Shown here: in pieces, positions 36,358 to 45,974 of the stretch
How the letters are laid out: every line of letters begins with the position of its first letter
Numbering within the stretch: the stretch's first letter is position 1
Assembly: GCF_001877035.1 (NCBI RefSeq)
Contig: NZ_CP015756.1
Span: forward strand, 549,001-613,000
Reading direction: 5' to 3'
Origin: Clostridium estertheticum subsp. estertheticum
Lineage (GTDB): Bacteria > Bacillota > Clostridia > Clostridiales > Clostridiaceae
Length of the DNA stretch: 64,000 nucleotides
Notes under the pieces: model-generated
Seen by the model: only the letters and a program-made list of their open reading frames with translations
Databases searched by the model: none
Told to the model about the DNA's origin: nothing
Position numbers and translations under genes: made by a program

Positions 36358-37314
36358 TTAATCAAATAGGGAAAGCTGAGTGTTTCCATATCCATGTCTG
36401 TACCCTTCTATAATGTCTTTCATTTTATAAAGCAAACCTAATTTATCACATTCCTTTTGGAAAAATTGTTTTAGTTCGAAGGCTTTGGCCGAGTTGCATT
36501 CATAATTATTATTATACTGATTAATATACTTCTGTTTAAGAGTAGGGAACAGCTCATCGAGTTTTTTATAATACCAAGTCCTCTGGTTTTGCCTAAGGGT
36601 TACACCAAAACTTGGGTATATAAATTTTGCTCCGCTCTCGTATGCAAGGCGTATTATGCTTCCTATATTTTCTTCATTATCTTCTAAAAATGGCAATACT
36701 GGCGTAAGAAGTATACCTGCAAATATTCCATTAGTGGTGAGATCTTTAACTGCAGCAAACCGCTTTGATGATAGGGGTGCATTTGGTTCTATTTTTTTGC
36801 ATAGTTCGTCATCACAGGTGGTAATGGTAATATTAATTATAACGGGAGAGTGAGTTTGTATTTTACTTAGAATATCTATATCGCGTCTAATTAAATTACT
36901 TTTCGTATAAATGGAGACGCCAAAGCCATAAATGTTAATAAGTTCTAGAGCACCTCTTGTCAACTTGTATTCTTTTTCTAGTGGATTGTAGGGATCGCTC
37001 ATTGCACCTGTAGCAATCACACCAGTTTTACGTTTTGATTTAAGATCATGATTTATTAAAGCAAGAGCATTTTCTTTTGCGCGCACCTCATCAAAATTGT
37101 CTATATGATAACAGTCACTGCGACTATCACAATATATGCATCCATGACAACACCCTTTATAAATATTCATATTATAGTTGTTTCCAAACCAATTATTGTT
37201 AGTATCAGAGTAACCAGATACGATTGTTTTTGCAGAGATGAATTTCATTATACTACTCTTAACTTCAACCTTATATAATTCTTTATAGTCTTTTCTATAT
37301 TCTAATTTAGTCAT
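36358..37314 (-). CDS. SPL-like radical SAM protein
   Basis: The 318-residue protein has KGCCHGCIYCDSR near residue 53, a C-x3-C-x2-C cluster site, and the flanking architecture of the spore photoproduct lyase-related family (GNNYNMNIYKGC, then TGVIATGAMSDPYNPLEKEYKLTRGALELI). It lacks the N-terminal part of true SplB, so photoproduct repair is not implied. GAGGTATAAGA precedes the start. Its reaction is unknown. Confidence 0.85.
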   Translation of the reverse strand: MTKLEYRKDYKELYKVEVKSSIMKFISAKTIVSGYSDTNNNWFGNNYNMNIYKGCCHGCIYCDSRSDCYHIDNFDEVRAKENALALINHDLKSKRKTGVIATGAMSDPYNPLEKEYKLTRGALELINIYGFGVSIYTKSNLIRRDIDILSKIQTHSPVIINITITTCDDELCKKIEPNAPLSSKRFAAVKDLTTNGIFAGILLTPVLPFLEDNEENIGSIIRLAYESGAKFIYPSFGVTLRQNQRTWYYKKLDELFPTLKQKYINQYNNNYECNSAKAFELKQFFQKECDKLGLLYKMKDIIEGYRHGYGNTQLSLFD

Positions 37315-37439
37315 TCTTATACCTCATTTCATTATATATTGAAATAAGTATATCACTTATAAACTGACATCAGTGTGTCATATTATAGATAGTTTTTAAA
37401 ATAATCTTATGAAATGTAAAAAAAACATATACAGTATAA

Positions 37440-38300
37440 TCATAATAATTCAATGTCTTCATGTTTAGCAAATTCATCTAGAATACCTTCAACTAAGGCA
37501 TGTTGTAAGTTTCTAAAATTTCTTGCCTTGCAAATAAGCCTTAAGTTTAAACAAACACTTCCGGATTCCATGGAAGTATAGACTGTGTGTGAAAGATTTT
37601 CGTAATAAATAGGAAGAGTTTTTGATGCTATGTTTAGTGAATCTTTTGCTTCTCGCTCTATATCTCCTACTTTATCATCAGCAATAGACATTAATATAGT
37701 TTTAGCTTCTCTCCAATTACTTGTAAGTGTAAGGCTTATTTTAAGCTCATTCCAAGTAAAAGGGAATGCGTTAGTTTCATTGATAAGGTCTTCAGTGAGT
37801 ATTTGTATATTTGGTATATGAGTAATTCTTCCAGTACTTTGTCCGTATGTTTTATTGTCATTTTCCATAACCTCAATAATAGTAGTATAAAACCAATCTA
37901 TAGCTACGACGTCTCCAAGACTCTCTCCAATCTTTATTCTATCACCAAGTTTAAAGGGCTTATGAGTATTAATTATAAGCCATCCCAAAAAACTTGCTAC
38001 AAGATCACGAAAGGCAAAGGCAAGTCCAGCAGAGAATATCCCTAAAAATGTGAATATATCCTTAGACTCATACATCCATATTGGTATAATAGTTACAGCA
38101 GTTAAGATATTTGCGGATAGTGTAGACGTTTTTTTATATTTTATTGTATTAAGTGAATCAAAATTTGATTTATTAATAAATGAACATATACTTTTCTTTA
38201 AAAAATGAAATATCATTATTATAAATATTGTTATTATGATTTTTATCAATACACCGACGTCTTCAAATTTTAAACCTAGATCTAACAGAAATTTAATCAC
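37440..38300 (-). CDS. MscS-family mechanosensitive ion channel
   Basis: Translation starts at a GTG with AAAGGGGT upstream; the product has 286 residues. Three membrane segments (about 17-37, 60-80, 84-110) are followed by the MscS beta domain DRIKIGESLGDVVAIDWFYTTI and a C-terminal alpha/beta domain. The pore-lining third helix FLGIFSAGLAFAFRDLVASFLGWLII has the small-residue pattern of the family. It protects against osmotic downshock and has no co-transcribed partner. Confidence 0.93.
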   Translation of the reverse strand: MIKFLLDLGLKFEDVGVLIKIIITIFIIMIFHFLKKSICSFINKSNFDSLNTIKYKKTSTLSANILTAVTIIPIWMYESKDIFTFLGIFSAGLAFAFRDLVASFLGWLIINTHKPFKLGDRIKIGESLGDVVAIDWFYTTIIEVMENDNKTYGQSTGRITHIPNIQILTEDLINETNAFPFTWNELKISLTLTSNWREAKTILMSIADDKVGDIEREAKDSLNIASKTLPIYYENLSHTVYTSMESGSVCLNLRLICKARNFRNLQHALVEGILDEFAKHEDIELL

Positions 38301-38514
38301 TTATTTTATACCCCTTTATATACTATTTAAATTATATGTATTAGCATATAGTTTAAATAGTATAGAGCAAAATTAAACATATGTCAATGACATTATTTGA
38401 AAGATGTGATATAATATTAGCTTATACGCCAAAATATTGTCTTGTAAAATGATATACAACAAACTGTTTTTTATAATAAGTTTGTAATAAATAAAAGTAA
38501 TGGAGAGATGAAAG

Positions 38515-39783
38515 TTGAAAAACAAAAGATTTTTTATTCTGATTATATTATTTCTAGTATCTTCTATGAGTTTAAATGTTTTTGCTGCGACTGTTAGCGA
38601 GAACACTACAAATGTACCAACAATATATGGGAAAGCAGCTATCACTGTTGATGTTGCAACTGGCGAGATAATTTATGCGAAAGATGTGGACAAGCAAATG
38701 TATCCAGCAAGTACGACAAAGCTAATAACTGCACTATTGCTCGCTGAGAACAGGGTAAAGACGGATAAAATAAAATATACACAAAGTGCAAAAATTCAGC
38801 CAGCAGATTCATTAAATGTTAATTTACATCCAATCGCACTTAATGAGACCATGTCAAGTGCAGATGTAATGGATGGTTTATTAATGTACTCAGCAAATGA
38901 CACGGCATACATGATTGCAGATAATGTTGCAGGAAATCCAACAAACTTTATGAAAATGATGAATGATAAGGCAGCCAAATTAAAGATGACTAAAACTCAT
39001 TTTGTAACTCCTAATGGTCTTCATGATCCGGATCATTATACTACGCCTTATGATATGAGCATATTGGCTAGAGCTGCATTTTCAAATCCATGGGTAAAAG
39101 AGTCAATGAATAAAAAGCAAAAGTCTATATCAACCTCAAAAGGTACAATATTTAAAATTGAAAACACCAATAAACTTCTTGGACTCAATGGCTGTATTGG
39201 TGGAAAAACTGGGTATACTTCAAAGGCGGGGAGATGTCTTGTAGCTTTTTATGAAAGAAATGGTAGAGAAATTATGGGGGTTGTTATGGGATCAGAGATT
39301 TACCCAAATGACACCTATGTTTTTAATGATATGGAAAAAATAATTAACTATAGCTATACTTTGAAAAGGACGGTGTTATACGTAAACAATTCTGTTGTGA
39401 AAACAGAAATATTAAAATATAAACCGCTTAAATTTTTTGGTCCAGATAAAACTGTTAGTGTACCATTAGTAGTTAAAGAGGATGTTAGTTATTACAAAAA
39501 CTATGCAAATGAAAAAGATTTGAAGGAAAATATAAATTTATCTGATATCAGTATTTCTAGTCTTAAAGGAAACGAGAGCATTGGAACATTGAGATTAACG
39601 CAAAAGGGAAAAGTGAAAACTTATAAGCTTTATTCAGCGGCTTCTAGCGGAGCTTTAGTAAAGAATGATATGCCTATATATCTTATGGCGGGTGGCATAT
39701 TAGTTTTAGTTTTAGTAGGAATAGTGCTTATAATAAGAGCAAATAATTTAAATAAGAGAAAAAGAAGGAGAAGGAAATATTAA
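38515..39783 (+). CDS. D-alanyl-D-alanine carboxypeptidase (DacF/PBP5-like, S11 family)
   Basis: Translation starts at TTG with GGAGAG 7 bases upstream; the product has 422 residues. A signal peptide ends near VFA-A. The catalytic motifs are STTK (near residue 67), YSANDT (SxN) and GGKTGYT. A C-terminal hydrophobic helix followed by KRKRRRRKY anchors the protein. The enzyme trims the fifth residue of peptidoglycan stem peptides. A small membrane protein follows after 21 bases. Confidence 0.94.
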   Translation: MKNKRFFILIILFLVSSMSLNVFAATVSENTTNVPTIYGKAAITVDVATGEIIYAKDVDKQMYPASTTKLITALLLAENRVKTDKIKYTQSAKIQPADSLNVNLHPIALNETMSSADVMDGLLMYSANDTAYMIADNVAGNPTNFMKMMNDKAAKLKMTKTHFVTPNGLHDPDHYTTPYDMSILARAAFSNPWVKESMNKKQKSISTSKGTIFKIENTNKLLGLNGCIGGKTGYTSKAGRCLVAFYERNGREIMGVVMGSEIYPNDTYVFNDMEKIINYSYTLKRTVLYVNNSVVKTEILKYKPLKFFGPDKTVSVPLVVKEDVSYYKNYANEKDLKENINLSDISISSLKGNESIGTLRLTQKGKVKTYKLYSAASSGALVKNDMPIYLMAGGILVLVLVGIVLIIRANNLNKRKRRRRKY

Positions 39784-39804
39784 CAATATTTTAGGAGGAT
39801 AAGA

Positions 39805-40521
39805 ATGAAGAAATTGGGTTGGCGTTTTAAATTTTCCGTACTATTGATATTTTTATCAATAGTATTATATTCTTTTCACTATTATCTTTTTAGAGATACA
39901 CATCTTATTTTGTTGTATTTTCTAGGTGATTTGGCGTTTATACCTATTCAAGTTTTATTGGTATCTTTAGTTATTGATAGAGTTATTAAGCAAAGAGAGA
40001 CGGAAAGCTTAATAGAAAAGCTAAATTTAATAATAGGTGTGTTTTTTAATGAAGTTGGAACTAGCACATTAAAATATTGTGTGGCAATTGATTCAAACGT
40101 TAATGAGATTGCAAATTTTCTTATAGTTGATTCAAGTTGGGAAGATAGAGATTTCAAAAAAGCATTAGAAAAATGTAAAAATTATGATTATGAAATTGAA
40201 TTCTACAAAGTTGACTTAGAAGAAATGAATAAATTTCTTTTAAGTAAAAGAGGGTTTTTATTGAGATTATTAGAAAATCCAAATTTATTGGAACATGAAA
40301 CTTTTACTCATTTATTAACAGCAGTTTTTCATTTGCAAGATGAGTTATCTTCAAGAAATTTATTAGAGCTACGCGAAGATGAAAAAGAACATATAAAAAA
40401 TGATATAAAAAGGGTCTATCGAGCAAGTGTAAGCCAATGGATTATGTATATTAAGCATTTGAAAAACACTTTTCCATACTTATTTGTTACAGCGATGTCA
40501 AATAATCCTTTTGATAATTGA
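39805..40521 (+). CDS. Conserved membrane-anchored protein of unknown function
   Basis: The 238 residues begin with two hydrophobic helices (about 9-29 and 35-60) followed by a mostly helical cytoplasmic domain rich in Glu, Lys and Leu with several Trp. AGGAGG lies upstream. The 21-base gap to the carboxypeptidase gene suggests one operon. I do not recognise the family. The gene ends 29 bases before a terminator hairpin now split by an insertion sequence. Confidence 0.65.
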   Translation: MKKLGWRFKFSVLLIFLSIVLYSFHYYLFRDTHLILLYFLGDLAFIPIQVLLVSLVIDRVIKQRETESLIEKLNLIIGVFFNEVGTSTLKYCVAIDSNVNEIANFLIVDSSWEDRDFKKALEKCKNYDYEIEFYKVDLEEMNKFLLSKRGFLLRLLENPNLLEHETFTHLLTAVFHLQDELSSRNLLELREDEKEHIKNDIKRVYRASVSQWIMYIKHLKNTFPYLFVTAMSNNPFDN

Positions 40522-40606
40522 GGTATGCACACTAATGATTTTATATAAAGAAAGAACTGTTGAAATTTAATGTGTACCCCTTGTCAAGGACAATTTTAAA
40601 AAAAGT

Positions 40607-41458
40607 CTATGCTGATTTGAGAAGATGATTTCTGTATTGAACAGGAGTCATCTTTTTTAGACCCCATTGATATCTAAATTTATTATAGTAGATCATATAT
40701 TGCTTAATCTCTTGCTTTAGTTGTTCTAATGTTTCACATGATTTTATGTATGCCTCATCTTTGAAATGGCCAAAGAATGATTCTTGTGGAGCATTATCCC
40801 AGCAGTTTCCACGTCTTGACATTGATTGTCCTAAACCAGATTTTTTTACTAGCTTTTGAAATGTCGGATTCGTATAATGAAATCCTTGATCTGAGTGTAT
40901 AAATGCATCTTTAGGCAATTTAATTTTTCTATTCTTTTTCAGATTATGTATAGTGTCTGTTACGATATCTAATCTCAAATTATCAGTCACATTGTATGCC
41001 AAAATCTCATTTGTAGATCCATCCTTAATCGTAGATAAATATGCCTTCTTACTTTTTCCGTAAAATAGATAAGTTATATCTGTAAGCAATACTTTTCCAG
41101 GTATATTCTGTTTGAAATTTCTATTTAATAGATTTTTTAAAACAGTATGCTCCTTTGTAGCTTTCATCATACGTTTATATGGATTCGCTTTTCTAATGGG
41201 GCAAATGATACCATACTTTTTCATTATTCTTCTAATACGTTTTAAATTGTATACGATTACAAATTCGCCTTCTAATGTCATTTTTATTTGTCTAGCTCCT
41301 TTTTTACGATTTTTAAAGTTATATGCATTTAGTACAATTTCACCTACTGCTTCATCCAACCTATCGCGTTGGCGCCTACGGCTGAGAGCTTTAGTAGAGA
41401 AATAATTGTAATATCCAGAACGAGATACACCCGTAATTTTGCATAAATGGGTAAGCAT
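40607..41458 (-). CDS. IS3-family transposase, OrfB part (DDE integrase)
   Basis: The DDE catalytic residues are visible: LLTDITYLFYGKSK (first Asp), FIHSDQGFHYTNP (second Asp) and DNAPQESFFGHFKDE (Glu). The N-terminal HTH_21-like part has RRIMKKYGIICPIRK. The -1 frame is open from the end of orfA through 41458, so the product is probably made as an OrfAB fusion after frameshifting at 41562-41569. The ATG at 41458 is only the first internal Met. Length and motifs are intact, so the element may be active. Confidence 0.92.
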   Translation of the reverse strand: MLTHLCKITGVSRSGYYNYFSTKALSRRRQRDRLDEAVGEIVLNAYNFKNRKKGARQIKMTLEGEFVIVYNLKRIRRIMKKYGIICPIRKANPYKRMMKATKEHTVLKNLLNRNFKQNIPGKVLLTDITYLFYGKSKKAYLSTIKDGSTNEILAYNVTDNLRLDIVTDTIHNLKKNRKIKLPKDAFIHSDQGFHYTNPTFQKLVKKSGLGQSMSRRGNCWDNAPQESFFGHFKDEAYIKSCETLEQLKQEIKQYMIYYNKFRYQWGLKKMTPVQYRNHLLKSA

Positions 41459-41523
41459 ATTTTTGAGCTTATATTTTTCGATTTGTGAATTTATAAGAAT
41501 AAATTTTTCCTGTGCTACTAAGA

Positions 41524-41943
41524 TTATTTCTTGCTTATCAGCCTTCTTTCTAGGATGTCGATTTTTTTTAACAATTCATTCTCAGCTTTCAGCAAGTTAA
41601 TTTGGGCTTTAAGGCGCTCGCATCTTTCGTCTGCGGAAAGTTCTCTCACTCTTGGTCTTCCAGTATTCGCATTTCTTGCATCATTTAGTCCACATATACC
41701 TTCATTTCTATATGCAGCTCTCCAGCGAGATCCTGATGATTTAGCACGTTTAATCCCAACTATATCTATATCAAACCCATTTTCTTCAAATATCTCCCTT
41801 GGAAATTTTCCTTTTTCGTTCTCTATTATAAAAATGCGTTTAAATTCATCTGTATATGTAATTCCCTTCATACTTACTGCTTTAACATTTTTGTTTTTAG
41901 CTAGTATTGCTACATCTTTTTCTGTAAATGTTTTGTTGCTCAT
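41524..41943 (-). CDS. IS3-family OrfA (HTH protein)
   Basis: The 139-residue protein has a helix-turn-helix region (TYTDEFKRIFIIENEKGKFPREIFEENGFDIDIVGIKRAKSSGSRWR) and a C-terminal leucine-rich coiled coil (ERLKAQINLLKAENELLKK) that leads into the slippery sequence. It provides DNA binding and dimerisation for the transposase. Confidence 0.9.
   Translation of the reverse strand: MSNKTFTEKDVAILAKNKNVKAVSMKGITYTDEFKRIFIIENEKGKFPREIFEENGFDIDIVGIKRAKSSGSRWRAAYRNEGICGLNDARNANTGRPRVRELSADERCERLKAQINLLKAENELLKKIDILERRLISKK
41562..41569 (-). other. Programmed -1 frameshift site
   Basis: Eight A residues on the coding strand lie in the frame LLKKI of orfA. A -1 slip gives an open frame VKKNRHPRKKADKQEII that runs into orfB, as in other IS3-family elements. 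Confidence 0.75.
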
Positions 41944-42059
41944 TTAAATTTCCACCATCCTTGTATATATCTAATTTAAATTATTATACTTTTCTTTATT
42001 ATACATAAAAATACCCTACCGGGTAGACTTTTTTAAATCCGTCTGCCCTATAGGGTACA

Positions 42060-42387
42060 TTATAATTTCAACAGTTCTTTTTTTATATCAAATTTATAGG
42101 TATTACGTCACTAAGGCTTAATGCAAGCGTAATTAGTTCCCAAGTATAAGTAACTGTGCATTTTATATAGTTAAATATTAACTACTAAATTGTTTTAAAA
42201 AATGCGGTAAAGGTAAAAGAATGTTGTACGATATATAAAAGTAGGGGATTATAATCTTTAATAGTTAATTTAATGCAAAATATAATTAAAAAAGATTAGT
42301 TTGACGAATAATTGGGTTTAGTAAGTTATTTTAACCTATGAAATAAGTTTTTAAATTTTCAATTTAATATGAGGGGGAAAGATACAT
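42060..42387 (+). other. Intergenic region after the IS (328 bases)
   Basis: The first 40 bases are the right half of the split terminator repeat. The rest is AT-rich and shows no ORF with a ribosome binding site, and no clear promoter other than AT-rich candidates. It leads to the chemotaxis gene. Confidence 0.5.
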
Positions 42388-44382
42388 ATGAAAAGTATAA
42401 AATCAAAGATAACATTATTAACGTGTTTAGTCTGTGTTTTAAGTTTACTAATATCAGCTGCAATTACTTGTTTTATATCATATAATTCAATAATGAGTGA
42501 AACTAAGAGCAAAATCTCTACATATTCAGATAAGGAAGCAGAAACTATTAATGGTTGGCTTGATGGTCAAGGGAAAATAATTAGTGAGGTTGGCAGTTAT
42601 ATAGAAAGTATGGATACTGTAGATAATAAAAAAATAATGAAATACTTTCAAAAGGAGTTAAAGAGTAACCCGTATGCTTCAGATGTATATTTAGGATTCA
42701 CAAATAAAAAGATTCTTGTTGGAAGTGGTTGGGTTGCGCCAGCAGATTATGATAGCACCCAAAAAGTTTGGTACAAAACCGCTATTCAAAAAAATGGATT
42801 GATTTATTCAACACCATTTTTAGATGCTAAGACAAAAGAAATGATGATATCAGTAGCTAAACCTGTAATAAGAGATGGTAAAATAATCGGAGTTGTAGGT
42901 TTTGATGTTAATACAGGATCAATTACCAAAATGCTTGATAAAGCAAAGCCTATGGAGGACAGTTATGCTTTTCTAATAGACGATAGTAATAATTTTATTA
43001 TTCATCCTAATAAAGAGTTTAAACCTACAGATAAAGGGCTTCAAAATGTTGATAAGGTTATGAATGGTGAATATTCTAAAGCTTTAAGTAGTAATTTCGT
43101 TAGTATAAAAGATTATGATGGTAGAGATAAATATTTTGTAACATCTAAAATAAACGTAAGCAACTGGAAAGTTGGTTTTTCAGTGCCTGTAGATGTTATG
43201 ATGAAGCCAATTAAAGCATTAGTATTATCTTTTATATTTGTGTTACTTGCTTTGTTAATAGTTACTATTATAGTTTCTATATATTTCGGTAAGAAGATAG
43301 GAGATCCAATATTGTCTTTATCAAAAATGATGGATAAGTTAGCTAAATTTGATTTAACTTATGATAACAAGTATGATTCATTATTAAGGAATAAAGATGA
43401 AGTAGGACAGCTTGCTAATTCAGTTTTTATAATGCAAAAGGAACTTACTGGATTGATTACAGGTATATTAGCTAATTCTCAGGGGATGAGTGTATCTAGT
43501 GAAGAACTTTCGTCTATGGTGATAGAGCTTAAAGTTAAAGCAGAAAATATTGAAAAAGCAGTAAATAATATAACAAATGATGTACAGGAAACAAGCGCAT
43601 CAACAGAAGAAATAAGTGCTTCCATACAAGAAGTGGACTCAAGCATTAATATATTATCAAGTAAGGCCATGGAAGGAAGTAATAATGCAAGTAAATCTAA
43701 AGACAGGGCTATAGAGGTTCAGAAAAAAGGAAAATTATCTATTGACGAAACAACAAGGGTATATGATGAAAAGAAAAAGAGTGGAGTAAAAGCAATTGAA
43801 GATGGTAAGGTAGTAGGAGAGATAAAGGTAATGGCGGACACCATTGCAAGTATATCAGAACAAACTAATTTGCTTGCACTTAATGCTGCTATAGAGGCAG
43901 CAAGGGCTGGAGAACAGGGGAAAGGATTTGCAGTAGTAGCTGATGAAGTAAGGAAGCTTGCAGAAGAATCATCACAAGCAGTAGCTAGTATACAAGAAAC
44001 GATTTTAAAGGTTCAGAAAGCATTTGAAAACCTTTCTGGTAACAGCAAAGATATATTAGATTTTATAAATGATAATGTACACCCTCAGTTCGAAATTATG
44101 AAAAATATGGGTGAACAGTATTATAACGATTCAGAGTTTGTAACTAGTATGTCTGATGAAATAGCTTCTATGTCGGAAGAACTTACAGCTACAATAAATC
44201 AGGTAAATGAGGCGGTACAAAACACAGCACAAACAGCGCAAAGATCATCTGAAAGTGCAGAAACAATAAAAGATAGTATGGAGGAAACAACAAAAGCTGT
44301 AGAACGAGTGGCAGTAACAGCACAGAGTCAAGCAAAACATGCTGAAGAACTTAAAGAAATGATACAAAAATTTAAAATTTAA
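42388..44382 (+). CDS. Methyl-accepting chemotaxis protein with dCache sensor
   Basis: The 664-residue protein has a transmembrane helix at about 8-30, an extracytoplasmic double Cache domain (about 35-275) with [34 protein letters not shown], a second helix at about 278-300, HAMP (about 300-355) and a signalling domain. The hairpin tip [36 protein letters not shown] is intact. GAGGGGGAAAG precedes the start. dCache domains of this type bind amino acids or carboxylates; the ligand is unknown. No flagellar or che genes are nearby. Confidence 0.93.
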   Translation: MKSIKSKITLLTCLVCVLSLLISAAITCFISYNSIMSETKSKISTYSDKEAETINGWLDGQGKIISEVGSYIESMDTVDNKKIMKYFQKELKSNPYASDVYLGFTNKKILVGSGWVAPADYDSTQKVWYKTAIQKNGLIYSTPFLDAKTKEMMISVAKPVIRDGKIIGVVGFDVNTGSITKMLDKAKPMEDSYAFLIDDSNNFIIHPNKEFKPTDKGLQNVDKVMNGEYSKALSSNFVSIKDYDGRDKYFVTSKINVSNWKVGFSVPVDVMMKPIKALVLSFIFVLLALLIVTIIVSIYFGKKIGDPILSLSKMMDKLAKFDLTYDNKYDSLLRNKDEVGQLANSVFIMQKELTGLITGILANSQGMSVSSEELSSMVIELKVKAENIEKAVNNITNDVQETSASTEEISASIQEVDSSINILSSKAMEGSNNASKSKDRAIEVQKKGKLSIDETTRVYDEKKKSGVKAIEDGKVVGEIKVMADTIASISEQTNLLALNAAIEAARAGEQGKGFAVVADEVRKLAEESSQAVASIQETILKVQKAFENLSGNSKDILDFINDNVHPQFEIMKNMGEQYYNDSEFVTSMSDEIASMSEELTATINQVNEAVQNTAQTAQRSSESAETIKDSMEETTKAVERVAVTAQSQAKHAEELKEMIQKFKI

Positions 44383-44393
44383 TTATGTTTTGT

Positions 44394-44426
44394 GTTCCCT
44401 CAGGCCATGTCCTGAGGGAACTTTTT
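44394..44426 (+). terminator. Terminator of the chemotaxis gene
   Basis: GTTCCCTCAGG-CCATGT-CCTGAGGGAAC is followed by TTTTT, 12 bases after the stop codon. Confidence 0.93.
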
Positions 44427-44550
44427 AATTGATTTTTTTAAAAAGAAGATTTATAATTTAAGCCTATAGATACTGAGACTACAGTTACGATTAAAAACCA
44501 ACCTAGAAAAAATATGGCAAAAATCATCAAAATATCTAAGTGTATACATA

Positions 44551-44713
44551 AAAAGAACTGTTGAAATTTCAACAGTTCTTTTAAAGATTTATATTAAATT
44601 TATATTAATTAAAGGGGGACTCTAATTAAAAAATTAATTACTATCTATGATATATATAATAACAATTATATGTGTCATTATAGTGACATAATTAAGAATT
44701 AATTGTAAATTTA
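44551..44713 (+). repeat. Intergenic repeat, copy A
   Basis: It begins with a hairpin AAAAGAACTGTTGAAA/TTTCAACAGTTCTTTT (44551-44582), then shares with copies B and C a stretch of about 130 bases: TATTAAATTTATATTAATT, AAAGGGGGACTCTAATTAA, TGTCATTATAGTGAC and AATTAATTGTAAAT. It lies upstream of the ketopantoate-reductase-like gene. Confidence 0.9.
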
Positions 44714-44753
44714 AAAAAAGAATATATTAATATATGATAGGGGAGAGTGTATT

Positions 44754-45707
44754 ATGAAATACTTAATAATTGGTACGGGTGGTACAGGTGGTTGTATAGG
44801 AGGATATTTAACAGGTGGTGGAAAAGATGTTACATTTATAGCAAGAGGTGATCATTTAAAGGCTATAAAGGAAAATGGGCTTATTATTCACTCAACACTA
44901 AAGGGTGAAATGAATCTGAAAAACGTTAAAGCATTTGATGGTGGCGAGGAACTTGGTAAGTTTGATGTGATTTTTTTGTGTGTTAAAGGATACTCATTAA
45001 ATGAGACTATTTCTATTATAAAGAAGGCTTCCAACGAAAAAACCATTGTTGTTCCAATTTTAAATGCATTAAATGCTGGAGAAAAGCTATCAGAGGCTTT
45101 GACTGGTATAACTGTTCTTGATGGTTGTATTTATGTTGGTGGTTACATATCGGCTCCTGGGGAAATTACTCAAACTATGGAAACCTTTAGAGTTGTTTTC
45201 GGCGCAAGAGAAAATGCAAAGGTGGATATGAATTTGTTACATAAAATACAATTAGATCTTGAGGAATCAGGAATAGAGGGAATTATTTCAGATAACATAA
45301 GACGCGGTATATTTAAAAAAATCTCATTTACATCTGCATTTGCAGCTACTGGTGCATATTATGATGCTGCTGCTGGCGAATTCCAAAAGGATGGAGAATG
45401 CAGAAGGATGTTTATATTGTTACTTAAGGAATTACAAAAGATTGCAATTGCATTAAATATTAACTTGGACAATGATTTTATAGATGAAAACCTTGTTTTT
45501 TTAAGTGGATTTAGTTCAGATACAACAGCTTCAATGCAAAAGGATATTAAGACAGGTAAAAGCAGCGAAAAGGATGAACTTATCTTTAATATTGTAAATA
45601 TTGCAGAAAAGTATGGTATTGGTGTTCCGAATTACAAGAAAATAGCAAAGTATTTTGGGTATAGTAAAAGTTCTAGGATGTTTATACAAAGAAAAGAACT
45701 GATGTAA
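44754..45707 (+). CDS. Ketopantoate reductase family (ApbA/PanE-like) protein
   Basis: The 317-residue protein starts with the Rossmann motif YLIIGTGGTGGCIGGYLTGGG, followed by VTFIARGDHLKAIKENGL and VKGYSLNETI, as in ApbA/PanE. The C-terminal domain is helical, with FKKISFTSAFAATGAYYDA. The second-domain Lys and Glu expected for ketopantoate reduction cannot be placed with confidence, so the substrate may differ. The last five residues, RKELM, and the stop codon lie within the hairpin of repeat B, so the C-terminus may have been altered. Repeats A and B flank the gene in direct orientation. Confidence 0.82.
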   Translation: MKYLIIGTGGTGGCIGGYLTGGGKDVTFIARGDHLKAIKENGLIIHSTLKGEMNLKNVKAFDGGEELGKFDVIFLCVKGYSLNETISIIKKASNEKTIVVPILNALNAGEKLSEALTGITVLDGCIYVGGYISAPGEITQTMETFRVVFGARENAKVDMNLLHKIQLDLEESGIEGIISDNIRRGIFKKISFTSAFAATGAYYDAAAGEFQKDGECRRMFILLLKELQKIAIALNINLDNDFIDENLVFLSGFSSDTTASMQKDIKTGKSSEKDELIFNIVNIAEKYGIGVPNYKKIAKYFGYSKSSRMFIQRKELM

Positions 45708-45859
45708 TTACATCAGTTCTTTTAAAGTTTTATATTAAATTTATATTAATTAAAGGGGGACTCTAATTAAAAAAATCAATTACTTACTTTCTATATCTTT
45801 ATTATAACAACTATTTGTGTCATTATAGTGACGAAACTAAGAACTAATTGTAAATTTAA
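45692..45859 (+). repeat. Intergenic repeat, copy B
   Basis: The hairpin is AAAAGAACTGATGTAA/TTACATCAGTTCTTTT (45692-45723). It is followed by the shared stretch TATTAAATTTATATTAATT, AAAGGGGGACTCTAATTAA, TGTCATTATAGTGAC and AACTAATTGTAAATTTAA. The left edge overlaps the end of the preceding gene. Confidence 0.9.
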
Positions 45860-45974
45860 TAGAAAATAAACATGAAAACGGATAAAAATCCAAAGTTTTC
45901 TAAAAAAAATTGTATTTGAGCAGTAATATCATAAAAAACATGGTGAACCTGATTAATAATTCTTGCCTTGTTTT

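Larger units (their letters stand above)
40573..42059 (-). mobile_element. IS3-family insertion sequence (IS150-like), 1487 bp
   Basis: The ends are TGTACCCC on the left and, inverted, TGTACCCT on the right. The inner 40 bases of both ends align imperfectly, sharing AAAAAAGTCTA. The element encodes orfA and orfB on the minus strand with an A8 frameshift site. I could not see a clear target duplication. The 3' boundary on the left may be 2 bases further out. Confidence 0.88.
40551..42080. repeat. Terminator hairpin split by the insertion sequence
   Basis: AAAGAACTGTTGAAATT (40551-40567) and its exact complement (42064-42080, followed by a T run) flank the IS. Joined together they would form the same hairpin as at 44551-44582. 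The sequence after the right arm (TTTATATCAAATTTATA) also resembles that repeat. Confidence 0.85.
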
